Below are positions 46,176 through 56,721 of a stretch of 64,000 bases of DNA, in pieces. Source of the DNA: Sophora flavescens (Eukaryota > Streptophyta > Magnoliopsida > Fabales > Fabaceae). The notes under the pieces were generated by a model that was not told where the DNA came from, did no database searches, and saw only the letters and a program-made list of their open reading frames with translations. A program made the translations under genes and the position numbers. Where the stretch lies: contig CM061062.1 in the NCBI GenBank assembly GCA_030762895.1, positions 133,159,104 through 133,223,103 on the forward strand. Direction: 5' to 3'. Each line of letters starts with the position of its first letter. The stretch's first letter is position 1.

Positions 46176-48054
46176 AGGATCTTGGGGTCGTGTCGGTAGA
46201 TGACTTTTTATGTTTAGTTTGGACAGCTTAGGATGTGTGTGTCTCCAAGTACCTTATGTTTAGGAGCTGCGTCTCCACATCTTTATGTTTGGTCTTTATC
46301 TTTATGTAAGTCGATATAGGTTTTTGTAACTCTCTTTTGAACTTATGACCTCACATTATGAAATGTTCTTCTTTCATTTTCCCTTCCATGTTTACCCAGT
46401 CCCAAGCATTTATATTTATGTCTCGTGGAAAAGAAAATTTACCCCGTTATATCATCCGTGGATATAAGTCAAGTCTTACCCATTGTGCCTAACTCTAAAT
46501 CTTATTTAGGTAATCAAAGACCTAACTTACCTTACAAATGAAAAATCACAACACATGAGAGTGGAAAATAGTTCAAAAAAGGTTATGATAATTCTAAAGC
46601 ACATTTTACGATATGTCTCTTATGAAATGAGAAATGTGCATATGGTTAAGTTAAAATTGTATAAGTTTCTTACTTAAAAGCATGAATATCATATATCATT
46701 ACTATAACTACAATTCCAAATTTTAATTTACCAACAAAATATAAAGTATCGCTAATGATATATAAAATAGGAATTTTTTCAATCTAAACTTTTCTCATGT
46801 TTTTTTTATGTGACAAAGTCATTGAAGAGAGAAGAAACAGAAAGAATCTCGATAGTGGGTCCTATAAGAAATCGTCAGGTCATATTTAAGGTTTTTATGT
46901 TTATCCCCCTCATCGCATGATCTTGTCATATGAACTTACACAAGATGATCCATAATTGGTTTCTAAGTGATGTTTAATGTCGATAAACAAGCGACCAATA
47001 AATGTAATGAAACACCTTTATTAAACAAACTTGCCGTTAACTCCTTGGGAGTACCTCAACGACATTTAAGCCACAATGTTTTTTCACCAAAGAATTTTCT
47101 TTTAATAATTCGTTTTGAAAAATGCTTCACGGTTTTAAAAAACTAGATGCTTATTTATTTTAAAATTAAATTTTATTAATTTTTTAACATATGAAATGTT
47201 GAACGTTTCATATCAGATGCTTTTCACCATTCAAATTTTGTAAGTCATGAAAAATATGAGGAGGCAACAAGCTGTAACTCGGATTGCACCTCGTGTTATC
47301 CCCGTGATTTGGGGTTGTTGGACGATGAATGAGGAATGAGGTTTCATCCCTCATTTCCCATGCTCTATCCCTTTCCAAGACCCGCTATAGGCGGCCTCTT
47401 ATCCCCACCTTCGGTGGTAGGCCCTACCTTAAAATAAAAATTAGATACGAAATATAAAAAATAAACGGAGGAAGCACTTCAACATGTTAACAAATAAGTT
47501 ATAATTTTTTTTTTAAAGATTGTTCATTTAAAAATCCTGAGAAATATGTTATGATTTAGTTCTTGATATATTCACTGAGCCATACTTTTTATTGACTTGT
47601 TAACATAAACTGTTCAATAAACTTAACATTGTCTTCTATTCTTTTCTTTCTATTGAATAATATCTTTAGGAAATTATTTCAGGGCAATTTGGTAAATTGA
47701 ATAATATCCTAAGGACAATTCGATAAATTCAATAATAATAATAATTATTATTAATATCTTATTTTTTAAAAATGTAAAGTGGTTATTAAAAACCATTCTA
47801 TTAAACTAGAATTATACATTCATTTAGTAGTTCTAACATTTTTTTCTGTTCTATCTAATGCAAAAAAGTACTCTTGAACATGTATCACAAGCTTCAAGAA
47901 AATCACTACATGGGACCTTATACATACCATCACAATTTACTTATCATACATCTCATTGTAATTATTACGTAGTACAAAAATATTTTAAAAATTCTCAAAG
48001 TTTCGCTTTAAGGTAACTCCTTTAACCCATTGGTATTCAAAAGAGTCAAACCGA

Positions 48055-48239
48055 TGTAACATCCCTGGCTGCTCTATAGATTAACGACTGTCCCCATAGA
48101 CCAACACGGGTCTTTTCAGCGTGCGGAGTTCTTAAGTGATGGGCTCCCGAAAAGAAGATGCATCTTGTTAGTATAGGTAGTACCAATCAATTCATATAAG
48201 CCATCCCCAACTGTATAGTCCCATACCTACATAGTCTCA
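48055..48239 (-). repeat. Cassandra LTR1, with the 5S domain deleted
   Basis: 185 bases against 271 in LTR2. The missing segment runs from CAGCGTG to CGGAGTTC on the + strand and removes essentially the whole 5S-like part, including its internal promoter boxes. Confidence 0.85.
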
Positions 48240-48447
48240 AAGATCCCTCTCATTCGGGTGTGTAATCGGTTCATTCATGTGTCCCTCCACCTAGAAGCCT
48301 GCCAGGAGCCGCTCCTTGTTCGTGCCTTCTTGCACCGGCGATCACTCCCCGCCCTTGGCGGCACCCGGGGGTTACATGCCCACCAGCCTCCGCTTGGTTC
48401 ATCCCCGAACCACACCGTACTGGGAGAGGTGCCGCTCTGATACCATT
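48240..48447 (-). other. Cassandra internal region 1
   Basis: A purine-rich tract (- strand GAGAGGGAT) adjoins LTR1, and the PBS TGGTATCAGAGC (- strand, 48445-48434) adjoins LTR2. There is no coding sequence, as expected for a TRIM. Confidence 0.8.
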
Positions 48448-48718
48448 TGTAACATCCCGGACTGCTCTATGGATTGACGACTGTCCCCACAGACCAACAC
48501 TGGTCTTTTCAGCATGCTTTGTCCTCACTCACATGCTTCTTGGGAAAACTTCCTAGGAGGTCACCCATCCCAGAATTGCTCCAAGTCAAGCACGCTTAAC
48601 TGTGGAGTTCTTAAGTAATGGGCTCCCGAAAAGAAGACGCATCTTGTTGGTATAGGTAGTACCAATCAATTCATATAAGTCATCCTTAACTGTATAGTCC
48701 CATACCTACACAGTCTCA
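48448..48718 (-). repeat. Cassandra LTR2, complete
   Basis: 271 bases, TG...CA on the - strand. It contains the 5S-like domain at 48541-48630. CACGCTTAACTGTGGAGTTC on the + strand is the complement of the box A region. Confidence 0.87.
48541..48630 (-). other. 5S rRNA-derived domain in Cassandra LTR2
   Basis: The - strand shows GTTAAGCGTGCTTGACTTGG (box A-like) and GGGATGGGTGACCTCCTAGG (intermediate element and box C-like), in the order of plant 5S rRNA. The flanks are not 5S, so this is the captured pol III promoter region, not a functional rRNA gene. Confidence 0.82.
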
Positions 48719-48924
48719 GGATCCCTCTCATTCCGGTGTGTAATCGGTTCATTCATGTGTCCTTCTGTCTAGAAGCCTGCTAGGAGCCGCTCCTTGATCG
48801 TGCCTTCTTGCACCGGCGATTACTCCCCGCCCTCATCGGCTTCGGGTGTCACATGCCCACCAGCTTCCGCTTGGTTCGTCCCCGAACCACACCGTACTGG
48901 GAGAGGTGCCACTCTGATACCATT
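48719..48924 (-). other. Cassandra internal region 2
   Basis: Same layout as internal region 1. The PBS (48922-48911) reads TGGTATCAGAGT, one base off the canonical sequence. Confidence 0.8.
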
Positions 48925-48989
48925 TGTAACATCCATGACTGCTATATGGATTGACGACTGTCCCCACAGACCAACACGGGTCTTTTCAG
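48925..48989 (-). repeat. Cassandra LTR3, part left of element E
   Basis: It carries TGTAACATCC to TCTTTTCAG on the + strand. The LTR continues at 62842 after element E. The last five bases (48985-48989) are one copy of the target duplication. Confidence 0.87.
48985..48989. other. Target site duplication of element E, left copy
   Basis: TTCAG, repeated at 62837-62841 directly after the 3' LTR. Confidence 0.9.
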
Positions 48990-50084
48990 TGTAACACCCT
49001 GTATTTTACTGTTTTAAATAACAGTAATACATATAAATATGTTTATAAATTTATTTGAGTTTTATAAAATTATTTTAAATAAACAGAGGTTGGTACTCAA
49101 TCCTACTTGACCGTAGGAAGCTACAATTAAAATTTAGGTTGGAAAGTCAGGCAAAACCCGGCCCGCGAATTCCATTGACAGTATAATAATACTGCTCAAA
49201 AGACCTAATTTTAATTCGTGAACGAAAGACTTAAGTTTAGTATTTTATTTTTACAATTCTGTATTTTTAGAAATTTTTCCAGAAAAAAAATAAAATAATT
49301 TACGTTTTCAGGCGAAACGCGTAATCGGGTAGACGACGGAAGGGAAATTAGAGTTTCTAAGAGTAAATAGAGGGTTTATCTTAGGATTTTGAGATGATTC
49401 AAGGGGATGAATCATATTTTTAAGTCTAGAAGGTTTTTCAGGGTTAAATAGAAAATTTAGGAATTTTTACGTTTAAGCCCCTGAACTTTCTGTAAATTAC
49501 CCTTTTGTCCCTAAATTAGTTTTTTTAGTTTTTCCAAGTGGATTGGGATAGAATCCTTGTTTCCAATCTCAAATGGTCGTGGCTTAGAAGACCAAAATTT
49601 TCTAGTTCATGGTTTGATTCCATGAAGCTATTTAAGTTTCCTATCTTAAGCTTAATGCTTAAAATTTCAAGTGGGCCCCACAAGAATGAACCCAAGCCCA
49701 AATTAACCCAGCCCATGTGCAATCCCATGAGGATTTGTGGCTGCCTCATTGTTGTTGAATGCATCATGATGTTTCTAGAGTTTTCCACAAGTTTCTACAT
49801 TATACTACATTATCCTTGATTTTTCCACAATATTCTTGATTCTTCTTAGATGCATGAATCATCCTAATCTATCTTTGACTCATAAATTCAGCCAACAAAG
49901 TCAAGATAAGCTAGCATTTAATGTGGCAAAATCATCATCATGACACTTTATTGACAATTTGCAAACTAGTCCTTCAACTATTGGAATCTTTGCAACTTGG
50001 TCCCTAGAACTTAATTGCATTTGGATCCTTTAACAAGACAACTAATCATCATCTAGAGTCTTCCTAATATGGCGCCACTATCAC

Positions 50085-50092
50085 TATAAATA
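50085..50092 (+). promoter_or_regulatory. TATA box of element E 5' LTR
   Basis: TATAAATA in CACTATCACTATAAATACC, about 1.1 kb into the LTR. It is followed by a pyrimidine-rich stretch and then CAAGAG/GTAAATCC at 50220. The U3 region is thus about 1.1 kb and most of the LTR would be transcribed leader. Confidence 0.65.
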
Positions 50093-52608
50093 CCATACTC
50101 TCACTTTTCATTTAGTTTCTTTTGTCATTTGCTTCCAAAAACCCTAAAGTTCATAAGTCTCTTAGTTCTAAGTTTGTAAAACAAGTTCTTGGATTTCCTT
50201 TGTCATTGATGTTCAAGAGGTAAATCCTAATCTTCATTCTTAATCATGCCTATGTTCTTTAGCAAGTTTCTTGATTCAAGGCTTATATCATAGTTGTTCA
50301 TCACTTTAAAGTTTCTAACCCTAGAACTTTGAAAAGTCATAATAAATTCTAGAAAAATCTAATGATGATGAAACTACTTTCTATCTTCTTGATATCATGC
50401 ATATTATCTAAATCCAAGAGCATGATGTAATCAAAAATTTCTTTCTTGAAAACCTAGCCTTGGCCGAATCTATCACCTTAGGGTTGGTAGAGTTTTGTTC
50501 ATGTGTTTTCATGTATGATCATGTATTCTATATGGCATGTATGACTACACACTCTAAACCATGTTAATCTCTTAAAATGAATATTTTACTCAAAAATATT
50601 TATGTTGGCCGAACCCTAAGTGGGTGAGTTTTGTTCATGGTTTTCATAAATGATCTTAGAAATCAATCTCTTAGTATGTATGCTTTATGAATTCAAGTTG
50701 ATTTGTTAAACTAAGAACCCTAGCTCTATGAACCTATTAAGGCTGAATCTATGTATAAAAGAGTTAGGAAGTTTTGAGTTTTAAACTTAGTTGTTTAGTC
50801 ACTAATCTATGGTTTAGGTTAATCAAGGATCATTAATCCATAACTTAATCATGATTAGAAGTTTTAGTCATTCAAAAACCCTAGAGGTCGTGACTATGTA
50901 TTAGAGTTTAGAATGTTTTAGTTTCTTGATTTGTAACTATTTGGTTGTAATGGATGAAGGTTAGTTGAGTACGACGTTTACGAGGTAACTGAGATTCCGA
51001 AGGAGTCTGTAAGTTCATCAAGGAGTCTTCAAGAGGTAAGGGGGAACGCCGGAGGATTTTATTCAATGGCTATATGCTATCCCATGGTTGTTTGTAATTA
51101 TTTGTTTGTTAGTATTTATTTATGTTGTTTATTGTTGTGTTATTTGTATCTGTGTGGTTTTAATTGCGTTAATTGTTTATCTGCAATTATATTATGTTAC
51201 TGTTATGCATGATCTGCCTGGGAAATATCTGTGATATAACTGCCTGGGAAATATCAGTGCACAATTAAGAATGACGGATAAAAGCTTTAAGAAGCTTCGC
51301 AAATTATATTCAATGTTTTAACGGCAAAATATTGATATATAATATTAAAGGGAATTTATTTTGGAGAAAAATAAAGAGTTTTGAAAAATATTATTATTTT
51401 AATAATTTATTTTTGGAAAAGTGAATTATGAGTCACAACGAGTGTGAAACCGTGAAAATATTTTGGTACTGGTGAACTTTACGTAAGAAAACTCGGAATA
51501 TTACAAAATATTCTTTTATTAAATTAATTGGCGAAAATAAGTTAATCCTGATTTTAGAAAATTAATTAAGCGGAAAAAATTAAGTTTTTGGCTTAAAAGC
51601 CTTAAAAATAGTATTTGGCGGCAAATTTGGAAAAATATAGACGACAAGTATTTTCGAAACGGCAGTGCCTATTTTGAGGAAATTAAACCTCAAGTGACTC
51701 ATTGGTTTGTGAAAAACTAAGTTTTATTATTTAAGGATTTTATAATGAATTTCTACCTCGGAAAAGAATTTCTAAAAATCAAAAGTTGATTTTAACCATG
51801 TTGAAAATACAGTTGGACTTAGTAACCGAGACGTCGGGGTACTAATGTTCTGTGTTGTGATGGACTCAGTCATTTGGACTTTGAGGGCCTATATTGTATA
51901 CATGAGGTATACTGTGTTGAAACATAGAAGATGTTTTCTAGTAAAACGAACCTAAGACTGGTGCATCGGTCGAGAGGTGTCGTGATTGAGCACTCGGACA
52001 GTAAGGTCCTGTGTTGTAATGAAAGTTTTAAAAGTATTTTAAAACTATGTGAGTCGTAAGCCATTTTGAGCTTCGGTAAAAGAAGATTGAACACAAATAA
52101 AAGAACAAAACAAAAGTGTTTTGCATGCATTTGGCAGACGTGCCTGCGGTTTGTGGTTTAATGCATCAATTACCATCGATGAAAGGTAATTACGACATGC
52201 ATTTTCTCATGTGCCTAGGGAGGACATGGAGACCCCATCTTACTTGCTAATGGTAGGCCGCTGATTGTGGACATTAGCAATGTGTTTGTCCTTGTGTGCC
52301 TGGCTATGTATGCCTTTGTGGATGGGAAGAGGTTGCGCACCTGTTGGCAGATGGCCAAGTTAGCCAGTGTGGCTGTGGAGTCTGATCAACTCATATTATG
52401 TTGGGATATCTCAAGAGATTAGGACGAAAATTAGATGTTGAATAGAAGTGTCATGCATAATGGATGATGTTTGGGGTGTTAAACCCACTGATAAACTGTT
52501 CGTTATAAATGTATGTAATTGGTAAATGCTGATGTGTTTATATGGTAATTAGTAGGTGGTAATTGAGTAAGATCCATGTATTGGTTTCTCACTCTTACAC
52601 ACATTCAG

Positions 52609-53097
52609 ATGGACCCAGAAATACCCTTGGTACAATCGAGGGTCCGAACGATCACTTTTGATCGTGCACAATATGGTGGTGCCTGGGAGATTAACCTTGG
52701 GGCACTCAGCCCCACCTACCACGGACCGAGTAAAGAGGTGATCGGAACAATAGAGGAAGGACCCCAACAGAGAATGCACGTAGTGGAGACGGTCGAGGTA
52801 TCTCTACCTCCAATTTGGCTTTACCTACAGTATCTGGAAAAGCACGGATTGATGGATCCATTTCCTCAACCACATCCTCTTCAGATATTAGGACCTGCGG
52901 AACCTCCTGCTGAAGTGGAGTTAAATGAAGGAGAGGAAGATCCAGAGGAATACATAGAGGATGATCCTGAGTTTCAACCTCCTGCGGTTGATGATGAAGA
53001 TTCTTCAGATGACACAGTGGTAGTGGAGGCGTCATCGTCAGATTCGTCAGTTGTAGGAGGGATTGATCATCATGATCTTCCCAATGGATTTCAGTAG
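52609..53097 (+). CDS. LTR-encoded acidic protein of element E (5' LTR copy)
   Basis: 162 codons, fully open, starting at the ATG right after ACATTCAG. Layout: MDPEIPLVQSRV, an AWEINLGALSPTYHGP block (about residues 25-40), VETVEVSLPPIWLYLQYLE (about 58-76), a Pro-rich stretch, then a strongly acidic tail (EGEEDPEEYIEDDPEF and a Ser/Asp run) ending DLPNGFQ. No signal peptide, membrane segment or zinc motif. It aligns with the ORFs in elements A and F across its length. It lies about 650 bases upstream of gag in the same direction. I do not recognise a known family. Confidence 0.65.
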   Translation: MDPEIPLVQSRVRTITFDRAQYGGAWEINLGALSPTYHGPSKEVIGTIEEGPQQRMHVVETVEVSLPPIWLYLQYLEKHGLMDPFPQPHPLQILGPAEPPAEVELNEGEEDPEEYIEDDPEFQPPAVDDEDSSDDTVVVEASSSDSSVVGGIDHHDLPNGFQ

Positions 53098-53302
53098 CTT
53101 GACCAGCTTAGGTAGAGTTTTGGGGTAGTGAGTCTTGACAGTTTTGATCTGGCTTCAGAGAGCCATGAGTTTTGAATGTGGTTCTGAATTTGATGATGTG
53201 TATATATATCTTTATTTTCTTTGCTTAGTATGATGGAGAATAGCCTATACTCATGAGGGCTCTTTTGTTATCTCCTATTATAGGTGTTGTGTATATAAAA
53301 GG

Positions 53303-53308
<6 letters not shown>

Positions 53309-53386
<78 letters not shown>
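53309..53386. repeat. (AT)n microsatellite in element E 5' LTR
   Basis: About 78 bases. The 3' LTR partner (62595-62666) has about 72, a length change since insertion. Confidence 0.95.
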
Positions 53387-53390
<4 letters not shown>

Positions 53391-53561
53391 ATATGTGTAC
53401 AATGGTTTATGTTGTATGTATAACGAAAAAAAAAATCAGTACTATTTTGTAAAGAAACATTTTATTAAATATATATTTTCCGAAAGTAACCAGCGTAAAA
53501 TAATTAAATGTCCGTTCTTGGGTAATAGTGTGATGACCCTAGATTAGGGTGTCGCATTTTG

Positions 53562-53573
53562 TGGTATCAGAGC
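53562..53573 (+). other. Primer binding site of element E
   Basis: TGGTATCAGAGC, five bases after the LTR end, matching initiator Met-tRNA. Confidence 0.95.
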
Positions 53574-53742
53574 TGGTCGAGTCTTTCGGGAATGTCGGGA
53601 AATAGGTCTGTTATGTCTTTGTTGTGTGATCTCTGACTTAGACTTGTATTTAATTACTTATTAGAAGTAATGTGTGGTAGTGAGTAAGTTTGGGTTTCAG
53701 TTTCTGGTTTTGGTTTAACTGATGTTGGTTTGTAGGTCAGTT

Positions 53743-54840
53743 ATGGAACCAGAAGCTGGATGTGGACGTGGACGTGGACGCGGTCGTGGAAGAGGCCGTA
53801 GAGAAGGTCGTGGTAATATGGATGAGGAGTATGAAGAAGGAGTGGACTATGCGGTTCAAGCAATGGAGAATATGGCAGCGGCAATTGCAAATCAAACTGC
53901 AGCGATGAATGTCCAGAATCTGCAACTTGCGGAAGGCAAGGCTTTGATTGTGTTTCGAAGTCAAAATCCTTCACAGTTTGGTCTGGATGTTAATCCTGAG
54001 AAGGCTGATCTGTGGATCCAGTAGTTAGAAAAGATCTTCGAGTTAGTTGCCACGCCGGCAGACGTTCGGGTCACTTATGCTGCTTTTCTACTGGTGGGAG
54101 ATGCGGAGTATTGGTGGAAAGGGGCTAGGTTACTGCTGGAGGCGGAACATCAAGACATTACTTGGGATGTTTTTCGAACTGCGTTTATGGACAAATATTT
54201 TTCGGAGAGTATAAGGATCGAGAGAGAACGACAATTTCTGGGGTTATATCAGAAAGATTTATCGGTGGAGGAGTATGCGGCGAAGTTTGAATCGCTGGCC
54301 AAATATTTCCGTTTCTTTCAAGCTCAACCAAATGAAAGTTGGAAGTGTGAAAGATTTGAAGCGGGACTACGATTTGAGATTAAGGAGTCCGTTTTACCTT
54401 TGCAACTTCGAAATTTTCAAGCTTTAGTGGAAATGAGTCGTAAGATTGAGCAAATGAGGAAAGTAAAAGATAATAGAGGGAGTGCTGGTGGACCATCTCA
54501 ATTCAAGAATCAGAATCAGAATTGGTAAGGAAAACAGAATCAGAGGAAGCCTTATTTTCGTCCACAAGGAAATAGTCAGAATAGACAACAAAACCATTCG
54601 AATTTTACTGCATCAGGAAGTGGAGGTCAAAGAAATCAGAATCAAGGACAGATTAGGAGATGTTTTAATTGCGGAGATCCCAGTCACATGTCAAATGTTT
54701 GCCCTAGGAAGGAAGTGAAATGTTACAATTGTAATCAAATGGGACATATGGCGAGGTATTGCATGGTACCAAAGCGGGAGTCGATTGTCAATCACGTCGG
54801 AGCAAATAAACCGACAGCCAGAGGGAGAGTTTATACGATG
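53743..54840 (+). pseudogene. gag: gag of element E (two in-frame stops)
   Basis: The start MEPEAGCGRG at 53743 lies eight bases after an acceptor-like TTTGTAG. The order is a Gly/Arg repeat, an Ala-rich helix (AMENMAAAIANQTAAM), capsid (DAEYWWKGARLLLEAEHQD, ESLAKYFRFF, CERFEAGLRFEIKESVLPL), a Gln/Asn-rich linker and two zinc knuckles (CFNCGDPSHMSNVC at 54661-54702, CYNCNQMGHMARYC at 54721-54762). Stops are TAG at 54022, where relatives have GAG (Glu), and TAA at 54526. The frame is otherwise kept into pol, as in single-ORF Tekay elements. Confidence 0.92.
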
Positions 54841-55368
54841 AGTGGGACTGAAGATTCAAATTCTGACGATCTCGTACAAGGTAAGTGTGACATAAACGGT
54901 AATCTTTTAACTGTACTATTTGATTCGGGTGCAAAACATTCTTTTATCTCGATGGATTGTGTGAAACTATTGAAATTGTCTGTTTCTTCCTTGTTGTGTG
55001 ATCTTATTGTTTCAACTCCTACTGCTAAACCAGTGGTGGTCACTTCTGTTTGCTTAAATTGTCCTATCATTATTCAGGACAAACGTTTTCTTGTTAACTT
55101 GATCTGTTTGCCTTTAATACAGTTAGATGTAATTTTAGGCATGGATTGGTTGTCTTCTAACCATATCTTGATTGATTGTGCTCGTAAAACCTTAGTTTTT
55201 CCTACGAAGGAGATTTCTGGATTGTTAACTGTTAATCAAGTAAAAGCTTCTTTAAAGGAGGGAGCGCAAGGATACATGCTATTATTTTCCTTAGATGTTA
55301 AGAGTGAGTTAGACTTGCAGTGTATACCAGTTGTCAATGAGTTTCTGGAAGTTTTCACTGAAGATGTA
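54841..55368 (+). CDS. pol: Protease domain of element E polyprotein
   Basis: Retropepsin-like domain with active site LFDSGAKHSF (54919-54930 for DSGA) and the later hydrophobic block LPLIQLDVILGMDWL, typical of Ty3 proteases. The usual Thr after DSGA is Lys here (relatives DSGATHSF), which could reduce activity. No stop lies within the domain. It would cleave gag-pol into mature proteins. Confidence 0.88.
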
Positions 55369-56721
55369 CCTGGATTACCACCTGTTCGGGAGATTGAGTT
55401 TGCGATTGATCTGGTTCCAGGAACTGGACCAATATCCATAGCACCATATCGAATGTCGCCATCAGAACTTGAGGAATTAAAAGGACAACTAGTGGAATTG
55501 ATGCGGAAGGAATTCATTAGACCTAGTGTATCACCTTGGGGAGCTCCAGTTTTATTAGTGAAGAAGAAAGACGGAACTTCTCGGTTATGCGTAGATTTTC
55601 GTCAGTTGAATAAGGTGACGATTAAGAATAAGTATCCACTTCCAAGGATAGACGACTTAATGGATCAGTTACGTGGAGCAGCTGTTTTCTCAAAGATAGA
55701 TTTACGTTCGGGTTATCATCAGATTCGCGTGAAGGTGGAGGATGTTTTTAAAACTGCGTTTAGGACACGTTATGGTCATTACGAGTATCTTGTGATGCCG
55801 TTTGGAGTTACGAATGCTCCAGCGATATTCATGGATTACATGAATAGGATTTTTCGTCCTTATTTAGATCAGTTTGTCGTTGTTTTTATCGACGATATTC
55901 TAATCTATTCTCCCAGTAAAGAAAAACATGTTGAACATCTCAGTGTGGTTCTCCAAATTTTAAAGGAGAAACAACTTTACACGAAACCTGAGAAGTGTGA
56001 ATTTTGGTTAGACCAAGTTCAATTCTTAGGACACATAGTTTCGAGTGAAGGAATTTCTGTTGATCCGTCGAAAGTTGAGACTGTTTTGCAATGGGAAAGG
56101 CCTAAGACGGTGACAGAAATTCGTAGTTTTGTGGGTTTAGCGGGATACTATAGAAGATTCATTGAGGGATTTTCTAAAATAGTAGGACCTCTTGCCCAAT
56201 TAACTCGAAAGGATCAAGCGTTCGTATGGACTGAAGCATGTGAAGAAAGTTTTCAAGAGTTAAAGCGAAGGTTGACTACTTCACCGGTATTGATACTACC
56301 TGATCCCCATGAGCCTTTTGAGGTTTATTGTGATGCTTCACATCAAGGATTAGGATGTGTATTGATGCAAAATCGAAAAGTCGTGGCATATGCTTCAAGG
56401 CAATTGAAGATTCATGAAAGGAATTATCCTACACATGATTTGGAGTTAGCAGCAGTGGTATTTGCTTTAAAAATCTGGAGACATTATTTGTATGGAGCGA
56501 CTTTTAATGTTTTCAGTGACCATAAAAGTTTGAAATACCTGTTTGATCAAAAGGAGCTGAATATGAGACAGAGGCGTTGGTTGGAATTTTTAAAGGATTA
56601 TGATTTTCAACTACAGTATCATCCTGGAAAAGCAAATGTTGTGGCGGATGCTTTAAGTAGGAAATCAATGCATATATCGGCGATGATGGTTAAAGAGCAA
56701 CAGTTGTTGGAACAATTCTGA
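55369..56721 (+). CDS. pol: Reverse transcriptase and RNase H of element E
   Basis: RT runs from VPGLPPVREIEF through WGAPVLLVKKKDGTSRLCVD, SKIDLRSGYHQIRV and the catalytic VVFIDDILIY (FIDD at 55885-55896) to AGYYRRFIEGFSKI. RNase H follows with its acidic residues in CDASHQGLG, DLELAAVV, SDHKSLKYL and VVADALSRK. All key residues are present and there is no frameshift. The frame ends at a TGA (56719) after EQF, where element C has CGN (Arg): a CGA to TGA change of the kind caused by deamination of methylated CpG. Confidence 0.94.
   Translation, partial: PGLPPVREIEFAIDLVPGTGPISIAPYRMSPSELEELKGQLVELMRKEFIRPSVSPWGAPVLLVKKKDGTSRLCVDFRQLNKVTIKNKYPLPRIDDLMDQLRGAAVFSKIDLRSGYHQIRVKVEDVFKTAFRTRYGHYEYLVMPFGVTNAPAIFMDYMNRIFRPYLDQFVVVFIDDILIYSPSKEKHVEHLSVVLQILKEKQLYTKPEKCEFWLDQVQFLGHIVSSEGISVDPSKVETVLQWERPKTVTEIRSFVGLAGYYRRFIEGFSKIVGPLAQLTRKDQAFVWTEACEESFQELKRRLTTSPVLILPDPHEPFEVYCDASHQGLGCVLMQNRKVVAYASRQLKIHERNYPTHDLELAAVVFALKIWRHYLYGATFNVFSDHKSLKYLFDQKELNMRQRRWLEFLKDYDFQLQYHPGKANVVADALSRKSMHISAMMVKEQQLLEQF

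Larger units (their letters stand above)
44768..48054 (+). repeat. Segment R2, second copy of the unidentified repeat
   Basis: Its first 50 bases (TACTGTATTCACAATTATTG to GCCAAGTG) lie at 44768-44815. The rest resumes at 45243 and follows R1 to about 47640. From 47650 to 48054 I see only AT-rich non-coding sequence with weak R1 similarity (TTTAGGAAATTATTTCA). The Cassandra array begins at 48055. Confidence 0.68.
48990..53556 (+). repeat. Element E 5' LTR
   Basis: It runs TGTAACACCC to GTGTCGCA. Inside are a TATA box (50085), donor-like sites at 50220 and 51036, the LTR ORF (52609-53097) and an (AT)n run (53309-53386). Near 51240 it differs from the 3' LTR: a segment containing CTGACAGTGGTCAGTGC is replaced by a repeat of CTGGGAAATAT. 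Confidence 0.95.

Noticed and set aside
48258..48528. Opposed frames in the Cassandra internal region
   Set aside because: Cassandra is a non-coding TRIM; the frames overlap the PBS side, and the corresponding stretch of internal region 2 does not keep them.
49525..49819. Overlapping frames on both strands in the early LTR of element E
   Set aside because: Found only in the two near-identical LTRs; no counterpart frame in A, B, D or F and no codon-like conservation.
52549..52779. - strand frames opposite the LTR ORF of element E (also 52706-53035 and the 3' LTR equivalents)
   Set aside because: Shadow frames. They are shared between the two LTRs only because the LTRs are near-identical, and they are not kept in A or F.
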